Shown in pieces: positions 35,746-45,555 of a stretch of 64,000 nt of DNA. The number at the start of each line of letters is the position of its first letter. The first letter of the stretch is position 1. The notes below the pieces were generated by a model. It had not been told where the DNA came from and searched no databases. It saw only the letters and a program-made list of their open reading frames with translations. A program made the position numbers and the translations under genes. Origin of the DNA: Desulfitobacterium dichloroeliminans LMG P-21439 (GTDB lineage Bacteria; Bacillota; Desulfitobacteriia; Desulfitobacteriales; Desulfitobacteriaceae); assembly GCF_000243135.2 (NCBI RefSeq), contig NC_019903.1:3448001-3512000 (forward strand). The letters are read 5' to 3'.

Positions 35746-38568
35746 TCAGTTCAAATGCTTCTTCAAAAACTTCCCAGTATAAGACTTGGAACAAGCGGCG
35801 ACTTCCTCGGGAGTTCCAGTGATGAGGATTTGCCCACCCCCATTGCCCCCTTCAGGACCAAGGTCAATGAGATAATCAGCTGTCTTGATGACATCGAGGT
35901 TATGCTCAATGATCAGGACAGTATCGCCGCCATCCACCAAACGATGCAGAACCTCCAGCAAACGGTCCACATCCGCCATATGCAGTCCTGTAGTGGGTTC
36001 ATCCAAAATGTAAATAGTTTTGCCGGTGCTGCGCCGACTTAGTTCAGTAGCTAGTTTAATCCGCTGAGCTTCCCCACCGGACAAAGTGGTGGCAGGTTGG
36101 CCAAGACGAATATATCCTAAACCTACATCCTGGAGGGTTTGAATCTTGCGGAGAATCTTTGGGACGGCTTGGAAAAACTCCACTGCTTCATCTACCGTCA
36201 TGTCGAGGACATCCGCAATGCTTTTCCCTTTGTACTTCACTTCCAAGGTCTCACGATTATAGCGAGCTCCACGGCAGACTTCACAAGGAACATAAACATC
36301 CGGGAGAAAATGCATCTCAATCTTGATGATGCCATCTCCTTTGCAGGCTTCACAACGGCCACCTTTTACATTAAAGCTAAATCGTCCGGTGGCATAGCCT
36401 CTCATCTTGGCCTCGGGAATCTGGGAGAAAAGCTCACGTATATAATCAAATACCCCGGTATAGGTCGCGGGATTAGAACGTGGCGACCTACCAATAGGAG
36501 ATTGGTCAATATCAATGACTTTATCCAGATGCTCTATGCCTTCCATACTTTTAAAGAGGCCGGGCCGGAGTTTAGTCGCACGGTTAAGCTTTGTGGCCAA
36601 GGTCTTATAGATAATCTCATTGACGAGGGTGCTTTTCCCTGAACCCGATACACCGGTAACCACATTGAAAACCCCAAGGGGTATGCGAACATTGATATTC
36701 TTTAGATTATTTTCTCGGGCACCTTTCACTTCCAGCCACTTGCCGTTGAATTGCCTTCTCGCCTCCGGAACGGGAATTCTGCGCGTACCGGTCAGGTATT
36801 GGCCGGTGATCGAAGCGGGGTTAGCTTTGATATCTTCGATGGTCCCTTCGGCAATAATTTGCCCTCCATGAACTCCCGCTCCCGGGCCGATATCGATGAT
36901 ATGATCGGCAGCTATCATGGTATCTTCATCATGCTCAACCACCACGAGAGTATTCCCTAGATCTCTTAAATGCTCTAAGGCAACCAAAAGCTTTTCATTA
37001 TCTCTCTGGTGCAAGCCGATGCTGGGCTCATCTAGGACATAGAGGACTCCCGTTAAGCTCGAGCCGATCTGGGTGGCAAGGCGAATCCGCTGGGCTTCAC
37101 CTCCGGAGAGTGTCCCTGCAGCTCGATGTAGGGTCAAATAATCGAGGCCGACGTTGATTAAGAATCCCAACCGATCACGAATCTCTTTGCGAATTTGCCG
37201 GGCAATGGTTTCTTCCTTTTCACTGAGTTGCAGTTGGTTGATAAACTCCAGTGCTTCAGTGATGGGCAGTCGAGTGTAATCATCGATGGAAGAATCCCCC
37301 ACTGTGACGGCTAAAGCCTCCGGCTTCAGACGTTTTCCCTTACAGGCGGGACAAGCTCGCTCGCTCATAAAGCTTTCTATATCGCTCTTCACATAATCTG
37401 AAGACGATTCCTTGTAGCGGCGCTCAAAATAAGAAATCAAACCTTCAAAAGGTCCTGAGTGTACTTTCGGCTTGTCATCAAAGAAGCTCATAAACTTATA
37501 CTTTATCGGCTTTTCTATACCATGAAGCAGACCCTTCCATTGTTCCTCTGAGAGGTTTTCCAAAGGAGTATCCATAGTAAAACCGAGAGCCTCGCTAACA
37601 GCGGCTAGCAGAGCAGGATAATAATTGGATTGAGATTTGGCCCAAGGCGCGATGGCTCCTCCCTTAAGGGTCAGCTTTTTATCAGGAATGATTAAATCTA
37701 TATCCACTTCTAAATTAGCACCTAAGCCTGTGCAATCAGGGCAGGCTCCAAAGGGGCTATTAAAGGAGAAAAGCCGCGGGGAGACTTCTTCAAGGGCAAT
37801 GCCGCATTCCGCGCAGGCAAAATTCTCGCTAAAGAGGATCTCCGTTTCCCCGATGATGTCCACGAGGACATTACCTTCCCCCAGTTTCAATGCCACTTCT
37901 AAGGAATCCGCCAAGCGAACGGCGCTTTCGGGCTTAAGGGCTATACGGTCAATCACGACTTCGATCGAATGCTTTTTGTTCTTTTCCAGTTGAATCTCTT
38001 CACTTAAATCCCGTGCCTCGCCGTCCACGCGCACCCGCACATAGCCCGCTTTGCGGGCATCGTCAAACACTTTGGCATGCTCCCCTTTTTTTCCTTTGAT
38101 CAGGGGCGCTAGAATCTGAAGCTTGGTCCGCTCCGGATACGTCATAATCTGATCCACCATCTGCTGTACGGTCTGTTGACTAATTTCCATGCCGCATTTT
38201 GGGCAATGGGGATGGCCAATCCGTGCATAAAGCAAACGCAGATAATCGTATACTTCAGTAACCGTTCCCACAGTAGAACGGGGGTTACGATTAGTGGTCT
38301 TTTGGTCGATGGAGATAGCCGGAGAAAGCCCTTCGATGTAGTCCACATCAGGCTTGTCCATTTGTCCGAGGAACATCCGGGCATAAGCGGAGAGAGATTC
38401 TACATAGCGTCGTTGACCTTCCGCATAGATAGTATCAAAGGCAAGCGAGGATTTTCCCGATCCGGATAGACCGGTGACAACGACGAGCTGGTCTCTGGGG
38501 ATATCGACGTTAATATTTTTCAAGTTATGGGCGCGGGCGCCGCGTACTTTGATGAAGTTCTGGGTCAT
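35746..38568 (-). CDS. uvrA: excinuclease ABC subunit A
   Basis: 940 residues, full length. Two ABC ATPase modules: Walker [14 protein letters not shown] near residue 35 and [13 protein letters not shown] near 640; signature motifs [13 protein letters not shown] and [13 protein letters not shown]; zinc-binding CXXC groups ([39 protein letters not shown]). UvrA dimers load UvrB on damaged DNA. It lies 580 bp downstream of uvrB on the same strand; the gap contains a fold-back repeat, whereas uvrB-uvrA are usually close neighbours. Confidence 0.98.
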   Translation of the reverse strand: MTQNFIKVRGARAHNLKNINVDIPRDQLVVVTGLSGSGKSSLAFDTIYAEGQRRYVESLSAYARMFLGQMDKPDVDYIEGLSPAISIDQKTTNRNPRSTVGTVTEVYDYLRLLYARIGHPHCPKCGMEISQQTVQQMVDQIMTYPERTKLQILAPLIKGKKGEHAKVFDDARKAGYVRVRVDGEARDLSEEIQLEKNKKHSIEVVIDRIALKPESAVRLADSLEVALKLGEGNVLVDIIGETEILFSENFACAECGIALEEVSPRLFSFNSPFGACPDCTGLGANLEVDIDLIIPDKKLTLKGGAIAPWAKSQSNYYPALLAAVSEALGFTMDTPLENLSEEQWKGLLHGIEKPIKYKFMSFFDDKPKVHSGPFEGLISYFERRYKESSSDYVKSDIESFMSERACPACKGKRLKPEALAVTVGDSSIDDYTRLPITEALEFINQLQLSEKEETIARQIRKEIRDRLGFLINVGLDYLTLHRAAGTLSGGEAQRIRLATQIGSSLTGVLYVLDEPSIGLHQRDNEKLLVALEHLRDLGNTLVVVEHDEDTMIAADHIIDIGPGAGVHGGQIIAEGTIEDIKANPASITGQYLTGTRRIPVPEARRQFNGKWLEVKGARENNLKNINVRIPLGVFNVVTGVSGSGKSTLVNEIIYKTLATKLNRATKLRPGLFKSMEGIEHLDKVIDIDQSPIGRSPRSNPATYTGVFDYIRELFSQIPEAKMRGYATGRFSFNVKGGRCEACKGDGIIKIEMHFLPDVYVPCEVCRGARYNRETLEVKYKGKSIADVLDMTVDEAVEFFQAVPKILRKIQTLQDVGLGYIRLGQPATTLSGGEAQRIKLATELSRRSTGKTIYILDEPTTGLHMADVDRLLEVLHRLVDGGDTVLIIEHNLDVIKTADYLIDLGPEGGNGGGQILITGTPEEVAACSKSYTGKFLKKHLN

Positions 38569-38648
38569 TGTGGTCCTCCTCAGGTTAGTTTGCTGTGGGA
38601 CATATATGGGGCGCTTTGGGTATTTCTCTATTGTCAGAGTCTGTCTCC

Positions 38649-38857
38649 AGGGCTTTGCTTTACGCGTTCACTCTATAAGCTGCGCGGAGCAATCTAATCG
38701 CTCATATCCTTCGCTCCGTCGGGTTCCCGGCTAAATCGGCTCCTGCCTCGTAGCCGGTTGGAAACGTCCTGTTTCCAACCCGACTCCGCTGCAGACATTT
38801 CGCGAAGATTGCTTACCTGCTCGCTTAAATCCGTTCTCTGCTGTAAAGCAAAGCCCT
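38649..38857. repeat. fold-back repeat element, copy B, between uvrB and uvrA
   Basis: A perfect 15-bp inverted repeat (AGGGCTTTGCTTTAC at 38649-38663 and its complement at 38843-38857) bounds about 209 bp. Inner arms also pair: GGTTGGAAAC/GTTTCCAACC around 38756-38780, TCGGGTT/AACCCGA, and AGCAATCT/AGATTGCT. The whole unit is therefore an extended imperfect palindrome without a coding frame, like a MITE. Its left arm and interior resemble copy A at 12575-12682. Confidence 0.75.
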
Positions 38858-38879
38858 TGGGCTGTTTTATTCTGATTAT

Positions 38880-39148
38880 GCTTAGGGATAGCTTTTAGGC
38901 ACAGGAGAATCTGGGCTCAATAAGAGCTGTCTGCTAGGATTGGAGGGACTTGGTCCAAAAAGCTGCTCAATGCCTTCAGAGCAGGAGCGATTTGGCCGGG
39001 CACCTTTCGGAGCGGGGAGCTTGAGCGTTAGTTTGGCACCGCGCAGCTTACTGAGCGAACGGTGTAACTCAAAATCCTGGAGACTAGATGTCATCGACAA
39101 AGCCAAATGCCTTGCTTCCTCGCCCCTCTTCCGAGCCCCAGGAGTCGT
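38880..39148. other. intergenic stretch after uvrB, no supported gene
   Basis: A minus-strand frame of 74 codons is open here (38882-39106) but has no recognisable domain and only a TTG or internal ATG start. I see no terminator or known RNA. Confidence 0.4.
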
Positions 39149-41152
39149 TTACTTCTTCTTACGAGCGCGTCCTTGGGACGGCCGCTTGTATTTGTTTTCT
39201 TCCCCTTTGAGCTCGATGATGGCGTCACGAATTTGAGCTGCTCGCTCAAAATCCATATCCTTGGCAGCCAAGCGCATTTCTTGTTCAAGGCTCTTCAGCA
39301 GCTCTTTCAGTTCTTCGGCAGGCAATTTAGCAGCGTAGGCTGCTTTCCTTTCCGCAACTTTGGTGGCTTCGGGGACTTCGTAGATCTTTTTGCGAATGCT
39401 TTGCGGGGTAATTCCGTTCTTCTCGTTATGGGCTTTTTGGATTTCTCGGCGTCGATCGGTTTCTTCAATGGCTACTTTCATAGATCGTGTCATTTGGTCG
39501 GCGTACATGATAACTTTCCCTTGGGCGTTTCGGGCGGCGCGTCCGATTGTCTGAATGAGGGAGCGCTCGGCACGCAGGAAGCCTTCTTTGTCCGCATCAA
39601 GAATCGCCACTAGAGAAACCTCCGGAAGGTCTAGCCCCTCCCTTAAAAGGTTGATCCCGACAATGACGTCAATTGCCCCTAGGCGCAGTTCCCGAAGTAT
39701 TTCTACCCGTTCAAGGGTCGTAATATCGGAGTGGAGATATTTAACCGACAAATTAAGATTTTTCAGATAATCCGTTAAATCCTCAGCCATTTTCTTGGTA
39801 AGTGTGGTGACCAGGACCCGCTCATCCTGCTCAATTCTTCGGTTGATTTCACCCACCAGATCATCAATTTGACCCTTCGTCGGCCGGACAGAAATTTCCG
39901 GATCCAGTAGTCCTGTGGGGCGAATGATTTGCTCCACAATCTGCGGGCAATGCTCCAACTCATAGGGGCCAGGGGTAGCACTGATATACACCCGTTGGGG
40001 GACTAACTTGTCAAACTCCTCAAACTTTAACGGACGGTTATCTAGGGCTGAAGGAAGTCGGAAGCCAAACTCCACCAAGGTGGACTTACGGGAGCGGTCC
40101 CCTTCATACATTCCACGTACTTGGGGCAGAGTCACATGGGATTCATCAATCATCAGAAGATAATCCTCAGGAAAAAAGTGAAGCAGGGTATAGGGGGTGT
40201 CTCCTGGCTCACGAAAAGTCAAATGTCGCGAATAGTTTTCCACGCCATTACAAAAACCCATTTCTCTCAGCATCTCCAGATCATAGCGTGTTCGCTGCTC
40301 TAAGCGCTGAGCTTCCAGTAGCTTATTTTCTTCTTTGAAGAGCTTGAGTCGCGATTCCAATTCCTGCTCGATATTCTCGGCAGCTAGCAAAACTTTATCA
40401 CGAGCAGTAACATAGTGTGAGTTCGGAAAAATGGAGATATGGCGCCGTTCGCCGATAATCTCGCCCGTAAGCACATTGATTTCGTAAATATGTTCGATTT
40501 CATCGCCAAACATTTCGATGCGCACGGCATGATCACTGGATCCAGCAGGGTAGACTTCAACGACATCGCCACGGACTCGGAAGGTCCCTCGTTCAAAAGC
40601 TATGTCATTGCGATTATATTGGACTGAAATCAACCTTTTCAAGATCTCATTGCGATCAATCTCTTGTCCTTGTCGCAGGGAAACCATTAGATCACGATAT
40701 TCCTCGGGAGAACCCAAACCATAAATGCAGGATACGCTGGCCACCACAATTACATCTCGCCTTTCAAACAAGGCCGCCGTAGCAGAGTGGCGCATTTTAT
40801 CAATCTCTTCGTTTATCGAGGAATCCTTTTCTATATAAGTATCACTGGAGGGAACATAGGCCTCCGGCTGATAATAATCATAGTAACTCACAAAATACTC
40901 CACAGCATTCTCAGGGAAGAATTCCTTGAACTCGCTGTAGAGTTGAGCGGCTAAGGTCTTATTGTGGGCCAAAATAAGTGTAGGGCGCTGCACTTTTTCA
41001 ATAATATTGGCCATTGTGAAGGTTTTACCGGAACCAGTGACCCCCAACAAGGTTTGATGACGTCTGCCTGTATTTATACTTTCGACCAGAGCATCAATCG
41101 CCTGCGGCTGATCCCCGGAGGGCTTATAGGGTGAATGTAAACGAAACTCCAT
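39149..41152 (-). CDS. uvrB: excinuclease ABC subunit B
   Basis: 667 residues from the ATG at 41152. Helicase-like: Walker [15 protein letters not shown], the beta-hairpin region [12 protein letters not shown], motif II DESH, motifs V and VI ([22 protein letters not shown]), and the C-terminal UVR domain ([26 protein letters not shown]) that contacts UvrC or UvrA. UvrB verifies damage for incision. uvrC is not in the window. Confidence 0.98.
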   Translation of the reverse strand: MEFRLHSPYKPSGDQPQAIDALVESINTGRRHQTLLGVTGSGKTFTMANIIEKVQRPTLILAHNKTLAAQLYSEFKEFFPENAVEYFVSYYDYYQPEAYVPSSDTYIEKDSSINEEIDKMRHSATAALFERRDVIVVASVSCIYGLGSPEEYRDLMVSLRQGQEIDRNEILKRLISVQYNRNDIAFERGTFRVRGDVVEVYPAGSSDHAVRIEMFGDEIEHIYEINVLTGEIIGERRHISIFPNSHYVTARDKVLLAAENIEQELESRLKLFKEENKLLEAQRLEQRTRYDLEMLREMGFCNGVENYSRHLTFREPGDTPYTLLHFFPEDYLLMIDESHVTLPQVRGMYEGDRSRKSTLVEFGFRLPSALDNRPLKFEEFDKLVPQRVYISATPGPYELEHCPQIVEQIIRPTGLLDPEISVRPTKGQIDDLVGEINRRIEQDERVLVTTLTKKMAEDLTDYLKNLNLSVKYLHSDITTLERVEILRELRLGAIDVIVGINLLREGLDLPEVSLVAILDADKEGFLRAERSLIQTIGRAARNAQGKVIMYADQMTRSMKVAIEETDRRREIQKAHNEKNGITPQSIRKKIYEVPEATKVAERKAAYAAKLPAEELKELLKSLEQEMRLAAKDMDFERAAQIRDAIIELKGEENKYKRPSQGRARKKK

Positions 41153-41268
41153 GGGGTGCCCCAATCTCCTTTCCAAATACACTATTCATAACTGTTTCTC
41201 ATGAGTACTTCGGCAATCTTTTAATCATTCTAAACAAAATTATACCACTTCTTGTACGGGAAACAAAC

Positions 41269-41298
41269 AAAAAAACCGAAAATATGTTCGGTTTTTTT
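41269..41298. terminator. bidirectional-looking intrinsic terminator
   Basis: AAAAAAACCGAA - AATATG - TTCGGTTTTTTT. On the minus strand it lies just after the lipoprotein gene at 41318, the only gene ending here. Confidence 0.92.
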
Positions 41299-41317
41299 GT
41301 AATTTTCAATGGAAATT

Positions 41318-42772
41318 TTAGGACTTCTTATTACCACTCTTTTCTGCGCCCGAAGACTTTTCACCTTGTGTCCCTTGTGTCCCTTGTGTCCCTTGTTGTC
41401 CTTGCTGCCCGTCTTGCTGCTTTTGCTGCTCTTTAAGTAGCATTTCCGGCGGAATCGTTCGAACTTGGTCATTGGCACTCTTCTCTATTCCCAGAACCTT
41501 ACCTTGTTCATCAAGGTACTCACGGGTAATCTCTGTATGTACCTTTTCTGTCACTTTCTTTACCCCTTCAGGCATAACACCATGACTTCCTTCTTTTCCT
41601 TGAGAGGATGCGCCTTCCTGCTCTTGGCTCTGGGAATCTCCTTCTTTACTCTTACTGTTTTTCTCATCTCCGCTACTCTCACCATCTCCATTACTTTTAC
41701 TTTTCTTATCTCCTTTACTTCCTGCACTCTTCTCTTGAGATTCTTCTTGCTTCTTTTCCAGTTCCTTCTGTGCTTGGGCCGCCTTGGTATAGCTTTTTTG
41801 AATTAAGGATAAATTTTCTGCGGTGACGGATTTTACAGGGATGATCTTCGCTGCTACCTCCCCTTGGTCTCCGGTAATGGATTGCGTGATGTCGATGGAT
41901 TCTTTGTTTATAATTTTCTGAGCCCATTGTAAAGCATTGACACCTTGAACATAGGGCGCCGTATCAATATCGGCAATCTGGCCGGCTGAGGCAATCCGCT
42001 GTAGCGACTTGGGGTTGGCTTGTCCACCCATGAGATAAATCTTCTCAGTGAGTTGCAGGGACTTGAGCAGTTCATAGGCTTGGGATGCTAACTTTTCATT
42101 TTGGGCACAGATGACCTTCACTTGTCCGGGATTTTTTTGCAAGTGCTCTCTGAGGCCTTGAATAGCTATTGCTTCTGATTCCGGGGGGTTCGCGAAGCTA
42201 TGTATGGTGATCTTTGAGTTTTTCCCGGATTCTTGTTTGAGGGCGGCTAAGCTCGTCTGGGCTAGTGGATCCTCGGACTCTCCTTGCAAGTAAACTACCT
42301 GTCCTTCCGAAATCCTCCCTTGAATTTGTTGCGCCATTAAGGTACCTACCTGATTTGGGTCCGGAAGAATAACCCCTTGCGCCTTAACTCCCGGGGGTAA
42401 ACTGTTCAGGGCTAAAATCGGAATATCATTCTTTTCGGCATCCTTTAAAAAGGACTGTTCGCCATCTTGATAAATGAGAATTTTGGCCTCTTTCAGAGCC
42501 TCTGAGTCCCCTAATTCTTTTTCAGTGAGGACTTTAACTTCTATTTCTTCTTTCGCAGCCATTTCCTGAATACCAAGCAGAAACATGGCTTTGTTAGGGT
42601 CTTCCTCATTCAAGGCAACTGCAATAATTTTTTTCTCTTCTTGCTGTTGCGAGGATTTGCTTGAGGTCTTTTCTTTGTTTCCCATTAAGTTACCTAGCAT
42701 GTTTTGCATATTGCAACCAGTCAAGATCACGCTCAAGATGATGAAAGGGACAAGCCATAGATATCTTTTCAT
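41318..42772 (-). CDS. periplasmic-binding-protein-like lipoprotein with low-complexity C-terminal tail
   Basis: 484 residues from the ATG at 42772 (AAAGGAG upstream). Lipobox VILTGC. Residues about 45-320 look like a sugar-type (Peripla_BP_4) domain: KIIAVALNEEDPNKAMFLLG, VKAQGVILPDPNQVGTLMAQ, KVICAQNEKLASQAYELLKS, and the final NALQWAQKIINKE. A long Lys/Ser/Glu/Gln-rich tail (about 335-484) follows, with a short EKVHTEITREYLDEQG segment and TQG repeats. No ABC permease is nearby, so it may be a sensor or structural protein rather than a transporter part. Confidence 0.8.
   Translation of the reverse strand: MKRYLWLVPFIILSVILTGCNMQNMLGNLMGNKEKTSSKSSQQQEEKKIIAVALNEEDPNKAMFLLGIQEMAAKEEIEVKVLTEKELGDSEALKEAKILIYQDGEQSFLKDAEKNDIPILALNSLPPGVKAQGVILPDPNQVGTLMAQQIQGRISEGQVVYLQGESEDPLAQTSLAALKQESGKNSKITIHSFANPPESEAIAIQGLREHLQKNPGQVKVICAQNEKLASQAYELLKSLQLTEKIYLMGGQANPKSLQRIASAGQIADIDTAPYVQGVNALQWAQKIINKESIDITQSITGDQGEVAAKIIPVKSVTAENLSLIQKSYTKAAQAQKELEKKQEESQEKSAGSKGDKKSKSNGDGESSGDEKNSKSKEGDSQSQEQEGASSQGKEGSHGVMPEGVKKVTEKVHTEITREYLDEQGKVLGIEKSANDQVRTIPPEMLLKEQQKQQDGQQGQQGTQGTQGTQGEKSSGAEKSGNKKS
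41364..41390. repeat. 9-bp tandem repeat, three copies
   Basis: CCTTGTGTC occurs three times in a row (a fourth, one base longer, follows), encoding Thr-Gln-Gly repeats in the lipoprotein tail. The copy number may vary by slippage without a frameshift. Confidence 0.9.
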
Positions 42773-42835
42773 GGAACACGCTCCTTTCCAGGTTCGATCC
42801 ATTTTTATCTTAACCTACTCCATTTTTCTGGTAAC

Positions 42836-42863
42836 AAAAAAGCACCTTTTCTATGGTGCTTTT
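42836..42863 (-). terminator. intrinsic terminator after the P-loop ATPase gene
   Basis: AAAAGCACC/GGTGCTTTT inverted repeat with a 7-nt loop, followed by T residues on the minus strand, about 90 nt past the stop at 42951. Confidence 0.85.
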
Positions 42864-42950
42864 GCGTAAATTTAGTTTTCCCTTGATTTGCATAAATATG
42901 AAAGCTAAATGTTGTCAAACACTAGTATTGAAAATCGATTGCCTAACACC

Positions 42951-43970
42951 TTAGGTCATATCTCTAAGGATAGAATTTATTAAGTCAACTCTTATTCCAT
43001 CCACTTGGTCAAAATCAACCGTTTCGGTATACATTTTTTTCAACTGATCTCTGAAGCTCTGCGTAGTAAGGAGGGCCTCCTTTAAATCATGACTAAAAGG
43101 ACGACCTAAGCCTTGATCTCCGAGACACTCTGGGTCACCCTGCCATATAACTAAATTCCGCTCAGAAAATACAATGCCTAGTATCTCATCGGGATAAAGG
43201 GGGTGTAAAACAATATCAATGACCTGACCTAGTGATTCCGATTCTTTTAGAACCCATTCCATAGCTTCATAGGCTTCTTCCCCGCTAAAACGGATCTGAT
43301 CATAATCCATTAAAAAATAAGGTGCAAGATTTAGCCAACCCTCAGTATGAAATCCGTGGAGAAAATAAGATTGGACCGCGCTTTTCTGTATCTTTCTTAG
43401 CGCATCTTGGGCCTTAGTCCAAGGTCCTTTTGCATCCTTGAAGAGATCTGCAGCATGGAGCTTAGGCAACCATGGTCGCCCCTCATTTTGAGCAGATGAA
43501 TATTTTTTTTCGCGCATTCGTTCGCCAAATTCCTCAGCGAGAATTTCACTTATCTGTTGCTGTCCTTTATTAATCTTAGCTTCAACTTCAAGAATAACTG
43601 GCCTCTTTTGTCTCAGCTTTGCTTGATCACAAAACTTAGAAAAATCAATAAAGTGTTCTATCACTCCAGGAACACGCCAGTGTAAAGGGGCTATCTCATA
43701 CTGATCCAGTATGGCCCAGTTATAGCGCCTGATAAGCACACCGGCCATCGAGTCCGAATCCCAAGCAGAGCGGAAGAAATCTACGTCATGCCCCCGGTCC
43801 AGTAGCTCCAGCCCAATCATTTTAATTAAAGTAGATTTACCAGTTCCCGGCCCACCCATCAGGACATAAGTACGTTCCCATTCTGACATCATATTGGGCA
43901 AGAGTGATATGTAGCCGCGGTTGGTAATTCCCTCTGCAAAGTAATGTCGCCCATTGGGTTTATTCCCCAT
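42951..43970 (-). CDS. uncharacterised P-loop ATPase
   Basis: 339 residues from the ATG at 43970 (GGAGG 7 nt upstream); the frame upstream runs through a REP-like hairpin and is unlikely to be coding. Walker A GPGTGKST at 40-47 follows a beta strand (TYVLMGG), and a candidate Walker B is DIVLHPLYPDE. The rest is helical, with FFRSAWDSDSMAGVLIRRYNW and a charged central region. It resembles a family of Clostridial and Bacillus hypothetical ATPases. It is monocistronic, with its own terminator. The role is unknown. Confidence 0.75.
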   Translation of the reverse strand: MGNKPNGRHYFAEGITNRGYISLLPNMMSEWERTYVLMGGPGTGKSTLIKMIGLELLDRGHDVDFFRSAWDSDSMAGVLIRRYNWAILDQYEIAPLHWRVPGVIEHFIDFSKFCDQAKLRQKRPVILEVEAKINKGQQQISEILAEEFGERMREKKYSSAQNEGRPWLPKLHAADLFKDAKGPWTKAQDALRKIQKSAVQSYFLHGFHTEGWLNLAPYFLMDYDQIRFSGEEAYEAMEWVLKESESLGQVIDIVLHPLYPDEILGIVFSERNLVIWQGDPECLGDQGLGRPFSHDLKEALLTTQSFRDQLKKMYTETVDFDQVDGIRVDLINSILRDMT

Positions 43971-44025
43971 GCCCTTTCCTCCTTGAATTTCGCTTGCGGT
44001 GTAGTGTATGCACAACCAAAAAAAA

Positions 44026-44105
44026 TGTGAACTGGGGACAGATCCCTCTCTGAAAAGAGGGACCTGTCCCCAGTTCACAAAAGCGGGACAGATAACCTGT
44101 CCCGC
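44026..44105. repeat. REP-like tandem hairpins with GGGACAG motif
   Basis: First hairpin 44026-44079: TGTGAACTGGGGACAG pairs with CTGTCCCCAGTTCACA, with an inner CCCTCT/AGAGGG stem, followed on the minus strand by TTTTTTTT. Second hairpin 44083-44105: GCGGGACAG/CTGTCCCGC. Together they can act as terminator of the peptidase operon, but the conserved GGGGACAG core suggests a mobile REP family. Confidence 0.85.
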
Positions 44106-44114
44106 TCCTAAGAT

Positions 44115-45293
44115 TTAAAGCTGTTGACGAAGCACCTTCAGTGCTTCTCTAAGCTGTGTATCAAATTCCGACGTTGTAGGAGAAAGAGTTGCTTCTTCCC
44201 CTTCCTTTAACTCCACAGCTACATCCGGCTCGATACCTTTCTTATGAATATCTATCTTATTAGGAGTAAGGTACTTCGCTGTGGTCAACTTTACACTGGT
44301 TCCTTTATCTAGCTGATAAATCGTTTGGACAATCCCTTTACCGAACGTCTTCACCCCGACCAGTGTCCCCGTCCCGCGATCTCGAATCGCTCCGGAAACA
44401 ATTTCCGCTGCCGAAGCACTTTCTTCATTGACTAATACCACAAAAGGAATGCCTAAGTAGTTACCTTCCGAAGCTTTGGTTATAGTATTGCCATCTTTTT
44501 CAACAATATAGACAATGGGACCTGGTTGAACGAAGTAGCTAGATACTCCCACGGCAGATTCCAGTTCGCCGCCATGGTTATAGCGCAAATCCAAAATAAC
44601 CCCTTTATATTTACTGATATTCATGCCTGTAAGAACTTCATTCAGCTCATAGGCTGAATTGGAGGAGAACTGCGAGATGCCGATGTAGGCTATATCTGGA
44701 TTCCCCGGCAAGGGCATGCCTTCCACCGTGGGAACCGTAATATGCTCTCGGGTTATCGGTACGGTCACACTTTTTTTGATACTTTCACGATACACTACTA
44801 GAGTGACCTGCGTCCCCGGATCTCCACGCATCAAGGACACCGCCTTTTCTTGGTCGATCGTGGCAGCATCCACCTCATCGATTTTGACGATGACGTCACC
44901 GGGTTGCAGCCCCGCCTTGGCCGCAGGGGTATTCTTGATGGGTCTTAGCACCACGAGTTTCTGGGGATCTTTGAGACTAAGGATAATTCCGACACCGCCA
45001 AATTTTCCTTCGATTTGCTGCATGAGCTCTGCGTTCTCTTGAGCATTCATATAGGCTGAATAAGGATCTCCCAAGGAGTCCACGATTCCTTTCGTGGCTC
45101 CATCAATCAGGGTATCTACTGGCACATCTTCTAAATAGTCACTTTGGATGAGCTGTAACACCCGACCTAAACGGCCCACATGATCTAAGTTAGTGACGAT
45201 GAATCCTCCGACGATTACTGTAAACAGCAAACTGGCAATCGCGACAACCCATCCGAAATTTCTCAAATATTCTTTCCATCTGCTCTCCTGCAA
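44115..45293 (-). CDS. S41 C-terminal processing peptidase (CtpA-like)
   Basis: 392 residues with a TTG start at 45293 (AAGGGG 8 nt upstream). A single N-terminal membrane anchor (about 13-34), a PDZ domain (about 95-180, GVGIILSLKDPQKLVVL, AAKAGLQPGDVIVKIDE), then the protease domain with catalytic Ser in NEESASAAEIVSGA and Lys in GVKTFGKGIVQ. Processes exported proteins. Downstream of the EnvC-like gene and ftsEX, as in many Gram-positives. Confidence 0.95.
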   Translation of the reverse strand: MQESRWKEYLRNFGWVVAIASLLFTVIVGGFIVTNLDHVGRLGRVLQLIQSDYLEDVPVDTLIDGATKGIVDSLGDPYSAYMNAQENAELMQQIEGKFGGVGIILSLKDPQKLVVLRPIKNTPAAKAGLQPGDVIVKIDEVDAATIDQEKAVSLMRGDPGTQVTLVVYRESIKKSVTVPITREHITVPTVEGMPLPGNPDIAYIGISQFSSNSAYELNEVLTGMNISKYKGVILDLRYNHGGELESAVGVSSYFVQPGPIVYIVEKDGNTITKASEGNYLGIPFVVLVNEESASAAEIVSGAIRDRGTGTLVGVKTFGKGIVQTIYQLDKGTSVKLTTAKYLTPNKIDIHKKGIEPDVAVELKEGEEATLSPTTSEFDTQLREALKVLRQQL

Positions 45294-45555
45294 AGCGATA
45301 TCCCCTTCCTACTCTGATCCCTATTTTAGCAACACCTGACTCACCTCTTGATCTTTGGTAGGAGATAAGTGGCGGCGACTCGTTCACTTTGCTAAATTTC
45401 TGATGAATGTCCATCAGAAGCAAGTCTCTTTTATTATATGCCTATCCACTTCGGGACATACTTATTCAAAGAAAACTTAGCTTGCGCAACGAAGGCAGTA
45501 ACTCGACCCTTGTTGTTGTCTTTCTGCCTTCGCAGACAGACGTATATTTTCCTAC
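45294..45555. other. intergenic stretch between the EnvC-like and CtpA-like genes
   Basis: No gene is supported. A 9-bp inverted repeat CGAAGGCAG/CTGCCTTCG (45490-45498 with 45524-45532) could slow transcription, but no T-run follows on the minus strand. Confidence 0.45.

Noticed and set aside
38882-39106. Minus-strand 74-codon frame between uvrB and uvrA
   Set aside because: No recognisable motif, poor start and no conserved partner; could be chance in a GC-rich spacer.
39107-39613. Plus-strand 168-codon frame over the uvrB 3' end
   Set aside because: Antisense to the conserved UVR domain; no coding signals of its own.
41364-41402. Tandem repeats considered as a CRISPR or minisatellite locus
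   Set aside because: Units are 9 bp without spacers and encode in-frame Thr-Gln-Gly repeats of a lipoprotein tail.
45490-45532. Inverted repeat considered as a terminator of the EnvC-like gene
   Set aside because: No T-run follows the stem on the minus strand; kept only as a note on the intergenic stretch.
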